Source: Deltaproteobacteria bacterium (GTDB taxonomy: Bacteria > Myxococcota_A > UBA796 > UBA2385). From it: a stretch of DNA of 35,038 nucleotides. A program made the position numbers and the translations under genes. The stretch is taken from contig JAGYJW010000061.1 in NCBI GenBank assembly GCA_018401435.1, positions 1-35,038 on the forward strand, given 5' to 3'. Shown here one piece after another: positions 24,329-32,209 of the stretch (within the stretch, counting starts at the first letter, position 1; the number at the start of each line of letters is the position of its first letter). The notes under the pieces are model-generated. The model did no database searches. It saw only the letters and a program-made list of their open reading frames with translations, and was not told where the DNA came from.

Positions 24329-25531
24329 TCAGGCCGCGGGAAGCCGCAGCAGCACGCCCGCATCCTCCAGGGCCGGCGCGTCGGCCAGCAGCTGGGCTGC
24401 CTCTTGAGCGGACCAGCGCAGGGGGTGGAAGATCTCCCCGCGGTCCACCAGCTCTCGGAGCCAAGGCAAGCCCGCCGATGCCCGTTGCACCGGCTGCAGC
24501 AAGGCGAGAAGCTCGTCCTTGCGTTGGGCTCCAGCATAGGCTTGCAGGGCCTGGGCCAGCGGCAGGTGTCGGGCGTGACCCTGGGCCGACAGACCATGGG
24601 TCCAAGTCGCGAGAAAGGCAAAGGGCGCGTCGGCGTCGCGCCGGTTCTCTGCCAGATTGAAGTGTACCCGGCCCACCACTGTCCAAGTGGGGTCGAAGTG
24701 CTGCAGCAACGTCTGCACCGACAGGCCAAGGGCCTTCCGGCGGCCCACGGCCCCGTCCAGGACGCCCCAGAGGCCTGTCAGCACGTCAGAAGTTGCATAC
24801 TCGGCCCCCGCCATGGGGGGCAGATTCCGTAGCCGTGCGTTCAGGTCTGCAGCGTCGGGTGCATCGACCGGGACGTGTGCCTGGGTGGCATCGGTCGCCT
24901 CGCCCCGCATGCGCAGCGCTGTCACGTAGTGCCGGGCGAAGTCGCGCCACCAGCGCCATGCGGGGGGCAGGGCCGTGCGCAGCTCACCGGCTCCAAGCTG
25001 GAGCAATCCCTCCGCGGCGCCTTGCGCAAAGGCCGCCTCCAGGCGTGTGGCGACCTCTACCCCCAGCGCGGGCCCCTCCGGGTCGTCGAGGAGGCGAAGC
25101 AGCCCCTGGGGCGAGAGGCTGGGCTGAAGGTGCAGGCGTTGCATGGCGGTGCGAGGTCTATCCGACCGCACCGTGGCCGGCCCGGACGGATTGTGGCCGC
25201 TTTGACGCGATGGCGGGCCAGGCGCGGAGGTCACCGAGGACGACAGCCCGACACGCCGCACCTCGCAGACCACGCGCTCGTCGAAGGCCCCGTCCAGGTC
25301 GGCGAAGTCCACTGGGTCTACGGGCCTTCCGACCGCTTCGACAGACCGCTGCACCTCGGCCTGGAGCGCATCGTCGTTGATCTGCGGGAGTCTCGGGGGG
25401 CCTGTGCTGTGAGCGCCGACACGCATCCCAGGGCCGGGGATCGCCGCCCACGCGTCTGTCCGCCGGTGCAGCCTTGCGGCGAGGTCGGCCGGCAGGGGGC
25501 AACCCACCGAGTTTGACAACGCGTCGATCAT
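24329..25531 (-). CDS. SNF2-family helicase, N-terminal part (frameshifted gene)
   Basis: This 400-residue frame ends in LRELVDRGEIFHPLRWS and a stretch (ALEDAGVLLRLPA) that normally runs straight into the SNF2-associated domain of the next ORF. Instead it meets a TGA at 24329. A neighbouring frame reads RPDASVRRRLVTATVSEP, bridging to PSVVGLN in the third frame, so two compensating-type indels in about 40 bp broke one gene. Conserved sequence starts near the ATG at 25144 (MQRLHLQPSLSPQG). The 129 codons from 25531 to 25144 have coding-like third bases but no recognisable domain, so the start remains uncertain; neither ATG has a good Shine-Dalgarno sequence. Confidence 0.7.
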   Translation of the reverse strand: MIDALSNSVGCPLPADLAARLHRRTDAWAAIPGPGMRVGAHSTGPPRLPQINDDALQAEVQRSVEAVGRPVDPVDFADLDGAFDERVVCEVRRVGLSSSVTSAPGPPSRQSGHNPSGPATVRSDRPRTAMQRLHLQPSLSPQGLLRLLDDPEGPALGVEVATRLEAAFAQGAAEGLLQLGAGELRTALPPAWRWWRDFARHYVTALRMRGEATDATQAHVPVDAPDAADLNARLRNLPPMAGAEYATSDVLTGLWGVLDGAVGRRKALGLSVQTLLQHFDPTWTVVGRVHFNLAENRRDADAPFAFLATWTHGLSAQGHARHLPLAQALQAYAGAQRKDELLALLQPVQRASAGLPWLRELVDRGEIFHPLRWSAQEAAQLLADAPALEDAGVLLRLPAA

Positions 25532-25893
25532 GGCTGCTTGCTGCGGGGGCGTTGCCGCCAGCAGGGCCGCCTTCGGGTCGCCCCCAACCCAGGCTCCTCT
25601 CCCTGCCTGGGTGTCGCGCCCCCTTCGCGGCTCCCTCTGGACGGAATAGGCACCCTCAACGGTCCAGGGAACCCTGAGGCACTACAGCTCGACCAGCGCG
25701 GCAGATCGCTCCCAGACAGGGAGTCGAGGGAAGGAATGACAAAGCGGAACGCAGGGGTGGGCGTCGCCTTCGGGGACCGACTGCAAGCAGGGGGGCCGGT
25801 CGATCCGACCCGGGCTCCGCAGGGCCCGGCGACGCCTGCGCTCCAGGTCGCCCTGACCCGGCCCGATGGTCCGATCCGGACGGGCAGGCGCGG
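25532..25893. other. Gene-free junction, change of sequence style
   Basis: No frame here looks like protein. The 362 bp separates the SNF2 operon, whose codon use matches everything to its left, from genes to the right with a different codon style (more CTC, GTC and ACG). I see no repeat, tRNA or integrase trace that would define the boundary. Confidence 0.5.
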
Positions 25894-26889
25894 ATGACGG
25901 GCGCCAAAGCCACCCTCGCGCGGGCGCAGGCGGACCGCGCGCTGGAGCTGCGCGGTGACCTCCTGCAGTGGGCCGGGTCGGCGCTGCTCGACGGGCCGCG
26001 GGTGGCCGTGACGCTGCAGGGGCCCTGGGTGGCGGCGCTGGCGGCGGGGGACCTGGGCGGCCTCGCGGTGGCGCCCCCGGACCTGCCCCCGGGGCTGTGC
26101 GCGGCCCTCGCCGAGCACCTCGTCGACCACCCCGGGCTGGTCGCGCTCATCCTCTCGGGCCGCCCGACGTCTCAGCCCCTGCGCCGGGCCCTCCTGCGCG
26201 CCGCGCTGGACGCCGGCCGTGTCCAGGCGGAGGGGCCATCGGCCAAGGCGACGATCCTGGCGGAGCTGGGGGCGCCCGTGCGCGCCGTGGCCGAGGGGCC
26301 CGGCGGGGCCTTCTTCGCCACCACCTCCCGCTCCCTGCACCGGCTCGGAGGCGACCTCCCGCGATCCTGGCCGCTGGCGGAGTCCGCCCGGCACGAGCTC
26401 CTGGAGGGCCTCGCCCCGTCCGATGGGCTCGCCCTGGCGTCCGTGGCGGACGGGCGGGCGGTCCTGTGGTCCCTCGGGGAGGACGGCGAGCCCGACGATC
26501 CCCACTCCGCCCGGGTTCCAGGCGCGCCGCGGGCCTTCGCCCGCCGGGGTGCCCACCGCTGGCTGTTGACGTCGCAGGCGCTCGCGCTGCTCCAGCCGGG
26601 GACCGACGGGGAGGACGCGGTGCTGCTCCTGCCCGCCGGGCGATCCGGGCTCTGGCCCGGGCCGACCTCGCTCGGCCGCTGGCTGGCCCTGCCCCTCTCG
26701 GACCGCTACACGCCGGGCCTGGGGTGGGTCAGCGACGGCCTCGCCTGGGTCGACCTCGAGGCCGCGACCGTTGCGACGATTCCCTGGATCTGTTCGGGTC
26801 GGCACCTGTGGCGGGAGGGCCGGAACATGTCAATGAGAATGAGACACAAGGTGGGAGAGTTTAGTGAAGGTCGCGAAGCTCCGGGCTGA
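25894..26889 (+). CDS. Hypothetical protein interrupted by the IS3 element
   Basis: About 311 residues are native (25894-26827). The final codons up to the stop at 26889 are read from the insertion sequence and are not original. No family is recognised. An alanine/leucine-rich first half (SALLDGPRVAVTLQGPWVAAL, HLVDHPGLVALILSG) is followed by repeats of beta-propeller texture (APVRAVAEGPGGAFFATTS, GLALASVADGRAVLWSLGE). These could be degenerate WD-like blades. There is no signal peptide. The start ATG is preceded by GGCGCGG, not a strong ribosome site. The 3' part of the gene is not found on the other side of the IS, so it is truncated, not simply split. Confidence 0.6.
   Translation: MTGAKATLARAQADRALELRGDLLQWAGSALLDGPRVAVTLQGPWVAALAAGDLGGLAVAPPDLPPGLCAALAEHLVDHPGLVALILSGRPTSQPLRRALLRAALDAGRVQAEGPSAKATILAELGAPVRAVAEGPGGAFFATTSRSLHRLGGDLPRSWPLAESARHELLEGLAPSDGLALASVADGRAVLWSLGEDGEPDDPHSARVPGAPRAFARRGAHRWLLTSQALALLQPGTDGEDAVLLLPAGRSGLWPGPTSLGRWLALPLSDRYTPGLGWVSDGLAWVDLEAATVATIPWICSGRHLWREGRNMSMRMRHKVGEFSEGREAPG
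26828..26870 (+). repeat. IS3 element, left terminal inverted repeat
   Basis: The first 19 bp differ from the right-end repeat at two positions. A GAGTTTA block about 15 bp further in also matches the other end. Confidence 0.8.
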
Positions 26890-26917
26890 CGAGCCTGTCG
26901 CGGTCCATGGACGAGCA

Positions 26918-27019
26918 TGGACAACCCTTCGGGTTGCCCACACTCGCCCACAGCCCGCTTGGAAAGCTGCTTCGCACCTTTCCACAGTCTCTTGGACAAC
27001 TCCTCCGGAGTTGCCCACA
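26918..27019. repeat. Three hairpin units between orfB and the IS left end
   Basis: Three consecutive imperfect palindromes each begin with TGGA and end with CCACA. They are CAACCC-ttc-GGGTTG (26918-26942), GGAAAG-loop-CTTTCC (26960-26987) and CAACTC-cloop-GAGTTG (26992-27018). The first and third share TGGACAAC and GTTGCCCACA flanks. They lie in the 236-bp noncoding 3' end of the element and could be transcription terminators or transposase/host-factor sites. Confidence 0.65.
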
Positions 27020-27063
27020 GCCTGACCTTGCGAAACGACGGCTAGAATTTTGGATCTTTGAGA

Positions 27064-28071
27064 TCATGCGGGCTGCTCGGCCGCGGGCGTCGTCGGCTTG
27101 GGCGGGTTGATCCAGGCGGCCTCGGGCAAAGGCGGGGCGTGGGGCTGGCCGCGGACGAAGCGCTCGGGGTGAGCGCGGTGCGCCGCCTTCAGCACCTGGT
27201 TGCGGGCCTCGATGCGCTTCGGGGCGAGGCCGTGGTGAACCTCGAAGGGCGTCAGCAGGGCGATGCCGCTGTGATAGTGCTCCAGGTTGTACCAGTCGAA
27301 CAGGGCGACGGCCCGGTTGCGGGCATCCTCGATCGAGCCGAACCGCTCGGGAAAGCCAGGGCGGTATTTCAGCGTCTTGAACTGGGCCTCGGAGTAGGGG
27401 TTGTCGTCGGAGACGTGCGGTCGGGAGTGGGTCTTGGTGACGCCGAGGTCGGCCAGCAGGTGGGCGACGGACTTCGAGGTCATCGAGGAGCCGCGGTCGG
27501 CGTGGAGGGTGAGCTCGCCTGGCTGGATGTTCTGACGCAGGCAGGCCGTGGCGATGAGCTTCTGCGCCAGTTCGGCAGTCTCGCGGGGTGCGACCATCCA
27601 GCCGACGACGTAGCGGCTGAAGATGTCGATGATGACGTAGAGGTGGTAGTAGCTCCACTTCTGTGGACCGAGGAGCTTGGTGATGTCCCAGCTCCACACC
27701 TGGTTCGGTCGCGTCGCCAGCAGCTCGGGGGCCGCGTAGACCGGATGGCGAAGCTGGTCGCGTCGTTCGCGGACCTCGGCGTTGGCCCGCAGCAGGCGGT
27801 ACATCGTGGAGATCGAGCCGAGGAAGCGGCCCTCGTCGAGCAGCGTCGCCTAGACCTGCGCAGGCGCCCGATCCGCCAAGCGGTCCTCGTGGAGGACCCC
27901 GAGGAGCTGCTGGCGCTCCTGGGTCGAGAGCGCGCGCGGCGAGGTGCGCCGGGGAGCGGGCCCGAGCCTGGCTGGCGCATTCCACCGGTAGAAGGTTGCG
28001 CGCGGGACGCCCAGGGCGGCGCAGGCCGACGCGACCCCGACAGCAGGGATGGCCTGGTGGAGGATCTGCAT
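27064..28071 (-). pseudogene. IS3-family transposase orfB with an in-frame amber codon
   Basis: OrfB starts at an ATG overlapping the TGA of orfA (TGATG). The first 73 codons (QAIPAVGVASACAALGVPRATFYRWN) reach a TAG at 27850-27852. The same frame then continues without further break through the DDE catalytic core: WSWDITKL (first Asp), LHADRGSSMTS (second Asp), and the DDNPYSEAQFKTLKYRP segment with the catalytic Glu. It ends at 27064. Downstream of the stop an ATG at 27804 would open a protein that still has all three catalytic residues but lacks the N-terminal helix-turn-helix. So the element carries a nonsense mutation or a base error. Confidence 0.9.
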
Positions 28072-28472
28072 CAGGGCTTCCCGCTGGGGTCCAACGGCGC
28101 CATCTCCAGCAGGAGCGAGAGTTTTTTTTGGAGCTCGACCAGCAGTCCAGCCCTGCGGATGCGCTCCTGGAGCAGGGCGTTCTCGCGCTCAAGAGCAGCG
28201 ATGCGCAGGTCGCGCGGATCGGGGAGCTGGGGCTTTGGCCCCCGGGGACGCGTCTCGCCCGCAAGCTGGCCGAGCTCCCGCGCCCGCCGCCACTCGGTGA
28301 GGTGGGAGCTGTAGAGGCCTTCGCGGCGGAGGAGTGCGCCGATCTCGCCGGGCTTGTGGCAGCTATCGGCCTCGCGCACGATGCGGCGCTTGTAGTCTGC
28401 GGTGAAGGTGCGTCGGCGGGGCCTGGCCGAGACCTCGGTGGGAGCGGTGGGGTCGGGGGACGAAGGGGCCAT
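28071..28472 (-). CDS. IS3-family transposase orfA
   Basis: This is the ~133-residue DNA-binding subunit. It has a helix-turn-helix (RRRTFTADYKRRIVREADSC, LLRREGLYSSHLTEWRR) and a C-terminal leucine-zipper-like helix (IAALERENALLQERIRRAGLLVELQKKL) used for dimerisation. I chose the ATG at 28472 (MAPSSPDP); a GTG inside the terminal repeat at 28526 would add 18 residues and is less likely. An A8 run near the 3' end (28122-28129) allows -1 slippage into the orfB frame, giving the OrfAB fusion transposase expected for this family. Confidence 0.9.
   Translation of the reverse strand: MAPSSPDPTAPTEVSARPRRRTFTADYKRRIVREADSCHKPGEIGALLRREGLYSSHLTEWRRARELGQLAGETRPRGPKPQLPDPRDLRIAALERENALLQERIRRAGLLVELQKKLSLLLEMAPLDPSGKP
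28122..28129 (-). promoter_or_regulatory. Slippery A8 motif for -1 frameshifting in the transposase
   Basis: On the coding (minus) strand CTC-CAA-AAA-AAA-CTC can slip back one base to continue AAA-ACT-CTC. The -1 frame from here has no stop before the orfB ATG (TLAPAGDGAVGPQREALM), so a fused OrfAB is possible. IS3-family elements are known to use such A-rich sites. Confidence 0.8.
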
Positions 28473-28538
28473 GAGGAGAGTCCGGGGCGCCCTGCTCAGT
28501 AAACTCGAAGGGGGTGACTGTCTCACTCACATTGACAC

Positions 28539-28959
28539 GGAGGGCGCTACGACTGCGCTCTCCGGGGCCGTTGCGCCCGGCTGCGAAGGGCGCGTCACAC
28601 GCCCGCCCGGAAGTCACCCCGCCTCGACCCCGTACTCCCGCAGCGGCCCGAGCGGCAAGGCTCGCTCGCATCTCCGAGCGCAGACCCGAGCCCTCTGCAA
28701 CCCGCGCCGAGCTGTCCATCGACAGCCCGGCCTCCGGCCCGCGCACGATCGCGTCCCCGAGCCGCTGCACCACCCTGGCGCAGCGCGACGCCACTCGTCT
28801 GCGGGGCTTCGCGATCGGAGGCCATCCAGCACCAGGATCGGCCTGCTGCAGGCTCCCGCCGCGGTCGGACTCGAACTGCGATACCCGCCGTTCCACCTTC
28901 GGGTCCGCCGGGCCTTCAAGCCCCAGACGAGAGACGGCCCGGCGAGAACCGAGGTTCAA
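28539..28959 (-). CDS. Uncertain ORF, cut off at the IS end
   Basis: A minus-strand frame from an ATG at 28959 (MNLGSRRAVSRLGLEG, then DAIVRGPEAGLSMD) stays open to the IS right end at 28539. It shows a moderate bias to G or C at third positions. No family or motif is recognised, no Shine-Dalgarno sequence is clear, and the frame on the plus strand is also open. It may be a gene truncated by the IS, or chance in high-GC DNA. Confidence 0.25.
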
Positions 28960-28968
28960 GCCGGGCCG
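28935..28968. terminator. GC-rich inverted repeat in the intergenic region
   Basis: CGGCCCGGC and GCCGGGCCG form a perfect 9-bp stem around a 16-nt loop. There is no T run on either side, so its role as a terminator is tentative. It lies about 200 bp before the nitric oxide reductase gene, in a 628-bp stretch without a convincing gene. Confidence 0.4.
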
Positions 28969-29138
28969 CGAAGATGGTCGGGGTCACCGGATGCTTATCG
29001 AACTTTCTGGCTGAACCTGGAGGGGTGGTCGGCGGAGGGGATGCAGGCCTGGGAGGCTACATTCAGTCCGTAGGTGCGCCATTTCTGGCGTCACGCGACC
29101 GGGGCCCGCCACGGGTCCCATGCGTCGCCGATGCGGCA

Positions 29139-29154
29139 TGGCACGTGTCTTGCT
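29139..29154 (+). promoter_or_regulatory. Sigma-54 (-24/-12) promoter of the nitric oxide reductase gene
   Basis: TGGCACG-tgtc-TTGCT matches the sigma-54 consensus (TGGCACGRNNNTTGCW) at every position except the R. GG and GC are separated by exactly 10 bp. It would start transcription near 29165. A GGT-N7-ACC motif (28976-28988), the shape of a NorR enhancer site, lies about 175 bp upstream. NorR with sigma-54 is known to control nitric oxide reductase genes, so the placement is meaningful, though unproven here. Confidence 0.6.
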
Positions 29155-29166
29155 TACGCTTGTTGG

Positions 29167-31481
29167 ATGACCACCCCCGCCGACCCGCCTCCGACCGATC
29201 CGTCCACCCCCAACACCCTCGGGAGCCGACACACCTCCGCGTTGCTCGTGTCCAGAGCGTGGCCACAGTTCGCCGCCTTGGTGGTGCTGATTGGATTCTT
29301 CGTCCTCGGGGTGCTCGCGATCCGCACCTACACGGCGGGGCCGCCGATCCCAGCGCGCGTCCTGGCCGAGGACGGCGCGCTCCTGTTCACGGGCGAGGAG
29401 GTGACCGAGGGACAGCGCGTCTTCCTTCGCACGGGCCTGATGGAGTTCGGCTCGGTGTTCGGCCACGGCGCCTACCTCGGGCCCGACTTCACCGCCGACT
29501 ACCTGCGCCGCGCGGCGATCCACGTGACCCGCACCTACACACGCCAGGGCCACCCGGACGTGTCCGCGCGCGTCGTCTCGGACTTCCGCACGAACCGCTA
29601 CGACCCCGAGACGGCCACGCTGCACTTCACGCTCGCCCAGGCCGAGGCGTTCGGCGCCGCGGAGCGGTACTACGCCGGGTACTTCACCCGACCCGCCACC
29701 GAGACGGGCGTCGCGCTGAAGGGCGTGTCGGAGGACGAGCTGCACGCGCTGACCGCGTTCTTCGCGTGGACGGCGTGGGTCGCCACCGCGGAGCGGCCGG
29801 GCAAGGACTACTCGTACAGCAACAACTGGCCGCCGGAGCCGCTCGTCGACAACCACCCGACGGCCGCGGCGCTCGTGTCGAGCATGCTGTCGCTGGCCGC
29901 GCTCCTCGTCGGATGCGGCCTCTTGTTCGCCGCGTTCGGGCGGTGGGACTTCCTCGGCTGGCATCGGCGCGACCAGACCCGTGTGTCGTTCCGGCACCCC
30001 GACGACGTGCCGTTGGCGCCCGCTCAGCGCGCGACCGCCTGGTTCTTCCTCGTCATGGGGCTCCTGTTCCTCGTCCAGGTGCTCGTCGGTGGCCTGACCC
30101 AGCACTACCGCGCCGATCTATCGAGCTTCTTCGGCGTCGATTTGTCATCGATGATCCCGTACAATCTCGCGCGCACCTGGCACGTGCAGCTGTCGATTCT
30201 GTGGGTCTCGACGTCGTTCTTGGCGGCCGGGATCTTTCTGGCCCCGCTCATCGCCGGGCACGAGCCGCGTCACCAGGCTCCACTCGCCTACGCGCTGCTC
30301 GGCGCCCTGGTGATCGTCGTCGTCGGCAGCCTCGGGGGCGAGTTCGCGGGCATCCACGGCTGGACGGCGAGCATCTGGTTCGGCCACCAGGGGTTTGAGT
30401 ACCTCGATCTCGGACGGGCCTGGCAGGTGCTCCTGACGATCAGCCTGTTCGGGTGGGTGGCCACCCTGTACCGCGGGCTCCGGGGGCGCCTACGCGGCGA
30501 GCACAAGGGCAACATGCCTTGGCTCTTCGTGTTCGCCGCCCTGGCGATCCCGGCCTTCTACGCCGTGGGCCTGCTGGCGCACCCGAGCGGGCACTTCACG
30601 GTGACCGAGTTCTGGCGGTTCTGGGTCGTGCACCTGTGGGTCGAGGACTTTCTGGAGCTGTTCACGACGATGCTGGTCGCGTGGTTCTTCGTGCTCCTGG
30701 GCGTCGTCGGGGAGCGTACCGCGCTGCGCCTGATCTACCTCGACGTGATCCTGTACTCGGCGGGCGGCGTGGTGGGCTCGATGCACCACCTCTACTTCTC
30801 GGGCGAGCCCGTCGAGCACATGGCGCTCGGGGCGGTGTTCTCGGCGCTGGAGGTCGTCCCGCTGACGTTCCTGACCCTCGAGGCGTGGACGTTCCTGCGC
30901 ATCGTCGACACGCCGGCCGCGAGCGCGTCCCACTCGTTCCCGCACCGTTACGCCGTGTTGTTCCTGGCCGCCGTCGGCTTCTGGAACTTCCTGGGTGCCG
31001 GCGTCTTCGGGTTCATGATCAACCTGCCGATCGTCTCCTATTACGAGATCGGCACCGCGCTGACCGCCAACCACAGCCACGCCGCGATGATGGGCGTGTA
31101 CGGGATGCTCGCGGTGGGTCTCGCGCTGTTCGGGCTGCGCTACCTCGTGCCGGAGGCCCGTTGGTCGGATCGGGCCGCGAGGGTGTCGTTCTGGTCGCTC
31201 AACATCGGCCTCGCGTGGATGGTGTTCGTTACGCTGCTGCCGCTCGGCCTGCTCCAGCTGCAGGAGTCGGTGCGACACGGGTACTTCGAGGCCCGGGAGC
31301 TCGCCTTCCTGACCTCCCCGACGGTCCGCGCCCTCGAGTGGCTGCGCCTGCCGGGCGACGCCGTGTTCATCGTCGGGGCGTGCTGCCGCTGTTGTGGCTG
31401 TGCTGGCTCGGCGTGCGCTACCGCCGCCCCGGGTCCCCTCCCGGGCTCCGGGCCGCGACGGCGCTGTTCACCGAGGCGTGA
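29167..31481 (+). CDS. norB: Quinol-dependent nitric oxide reductase (qNor), 3' frameshift
   Basis: qNor reduces two NO to N2O at the inner membrane using quinol electrons. Of about 770 residues, the first ~240 include one TM helix and the periplasmic NorC-like domain without a heme c motif; about twelve more TM helices follow. Ligand positions are intact: His in TWHVQLSILW (~339), HLWVE with His 489 and Glu 493, MHHLYFSG with His 540-541, and NHSHAAMMG with His 636 and 638. These are the heme b, heme b3 and FeB ligands. A missing base near the GGGG at 31375 shifts the last ~35 codons; the restored end is GGVLPLLWLCWLGVRYRRPG to a TGA at 31481. The ATG at 29167 is only 2 nt after the predicted sigma-54 start, so a GTG near 29251 may be used instead. 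Confidence 0.9.
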
Positions 31482-31578
31482 GTGGCGGACCCGGTTCTGA
31501 CCATTGACCCTGCCATCTTCGGCGGCAAGCCTCATCATCCGCGGGCACCGCCTCGCGGTCGAGCACGTGCTGGGGTGA
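31482..31578 (+). pseudogene. Remnant of a DUF433-family (antitoxin-type) gene
   Basis: Starting with GTG directly after the norB stop, the frame reads VADPVLTIDPAIFGGKP. A one-base shift then gives IIRGHRLAVEHVLG before a stop. TIDPxxxGGKPxIRGxRxxVExVL is the diagnostic opening of DUF433 proteins, small DNA-binding antitoxins usually ~75 residues long. So this copy is both frameshifted (near 31535) and cut off after about 32 residues. The following sequence does not match the family. Confidence 0.75.
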
Positions 31579-31674
31579 GCGTACTCTCGGAGAGAGCGTC
31601 GCGGATGAGGACGCGGTGGCCGGCCGGGTCGCAGCCATAGGCGAGGCCCTGCAGGTCGACCCGGTCGGGGGGCT

Positions 31675-31992
31675 CCGCCTGAAGCAGAGGAGACGCTTCG
31701 AGAGGCGCTGGCGTGGTACGAGGACCGGCGGGAGGGCCTGGGTTCAGAGATCCTCGGCGTTGTCGAGGCCGCCATGGGACTTGCCGCTTCGACGCCCCTT
31801 CGCTGGCCGAACTGGGAACTGGACGCGCGCTATCGGCGGATCGTCCTCCGGCGCTCCCCGTACCTGCTCTTCCACGAGCTACGAACAGACTGCATCGAGT
31901 TGGTCGCGGTGGCCCACGCTCGCCGCGAACCCGGCTACTGGCTCGATCGGATTCGAACCGGAGCCCCGTGCGAAAGCAAGGAAGGCCCGTAG
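31675..31992 (+). pseudogene. RelE/ParE-family toxin, 5'-truncated
   Basis: The frame gives PEAEETLREALAWYEDRREGLG, LDARYRRIVLRRSPYLLFHEL and VAVAHARREPGYWLDR. This is the beginning, middle and end of RelE/ParE toxins (ribosome- or gyrase-targeting), and nearly the whole domain is present. But no ATG, GTG or TTG occurs in frame from the upstream TGA at 31606 until a Met halfway through (31774), so the N-terminal codons and start are lost. The 3' end runs past the normal terminus (YWLDR) into the tRNA terminator. No complete antitoxin gene is adjacent. It is probably inactive. Confidence 0.75.
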
Positions 31993-32014
31993 GATCTCGC
32001 GATCGCTACGGGCC
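31984..32014 (-). terminator. Terminator of the tRNA-Pro locus
   Basis: GGCCCGTAG and CTACGGGCC form a perfect 9-bp stem with a 13-nt loop, followed in the minus direction by TTCCTTGCTTT. It begins 10 bp beyond the CCA end of the tRNA-Pro fragment, as expected for a tRNA gene's intrinsic terminator. That shows this side is the original chromosomal flank of the tRNA. Confidence 0.75.
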
Positions 32015-32023
32015 CTCGGAACG

Positions 32024-32070
<47 letters not shown>

Positions 32071-32161
32071 ATGAACAGGAACTCGCTGAGCATCTAAAGC
32101 ACTGTGATCACTGCTATTCGGTGATGGTGGCCTGCGTCGAAATGTGCCTCGATGAGGGTGG

Positions 32162-32185
32162 CTGTGGTCACAGTGATGGTCACAG
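32162..32185. promoter_or_regulatory. Operator-like repeats upstream of the XRE operon
   Basis: CTGTG-gt-CACAG is a 5-bp-arm inverted repeat. GTCACAG is repeated after 12 bp (32167 and 32179). A GTGATCAC palindrome stands 58 bp before this (32104-32111). The group sits 25-105 bp upstream of the first gene of an operon that encodes an XRE regulator, so autoregulation is plausible. Confidence 0.35.
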
Positions 32186-32209
32186 CGGCCACGCCGATCG
32201 GAAGCTCGC

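Larger units (their letters stand above)
26828..28538 (-). mobile_element. IS3-family insertion sequence (1711 bp)
   Basis: Two leftward overlapping ORFs of IS3 type are bounded by imperfect inverted repeats, TGTCAATGAGAATGAGACA on the left and the complement of TGTCAATGTGAGTGAGACA on the right. They also share an inner GAGTTTA-like block. Size, gene order (orfA, orfB), a -1 frameshift site at A8 and the DDE transposase all agree. No adjacent target-site duplication is obvious: CGGA occurs on both sides but is separated from the left end by ACA. An in-frame amber in orfB suggests the copy is inactive unless the stop is an error. Confidence 0.9.

Noticed and set aside
26861..28264. Long leftward open frame through the IS3 element
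   Set aside because: It is the third frame of the IS and lacks transposase motifs; the DDE domain is in the frame at 27064-28071.
28855..28895. TCGGACTCGAACTGCG resembling a tRNA T arm on the minus strand
   Set aside because: The proposed stem has at most two of five base pairs and no acceptor or anticodon stem is found.
28514..29014. Rightward open frame of 166 codons beginning inside the IS
   Set aside because: It begins within the terminal inverted repeat, is Arg/Ser/Pro-rich, and matches no family; it appears to be chance in high-GC DNA.
31940..31975. Sequence GGATTCGAACCGG resembling a tRNA T arm
   Set aside because: It lies at the 3' end of the RelE/ParE-like reading frame, the stem does not pair beyond 3 bp, and no anticodon arm fits.
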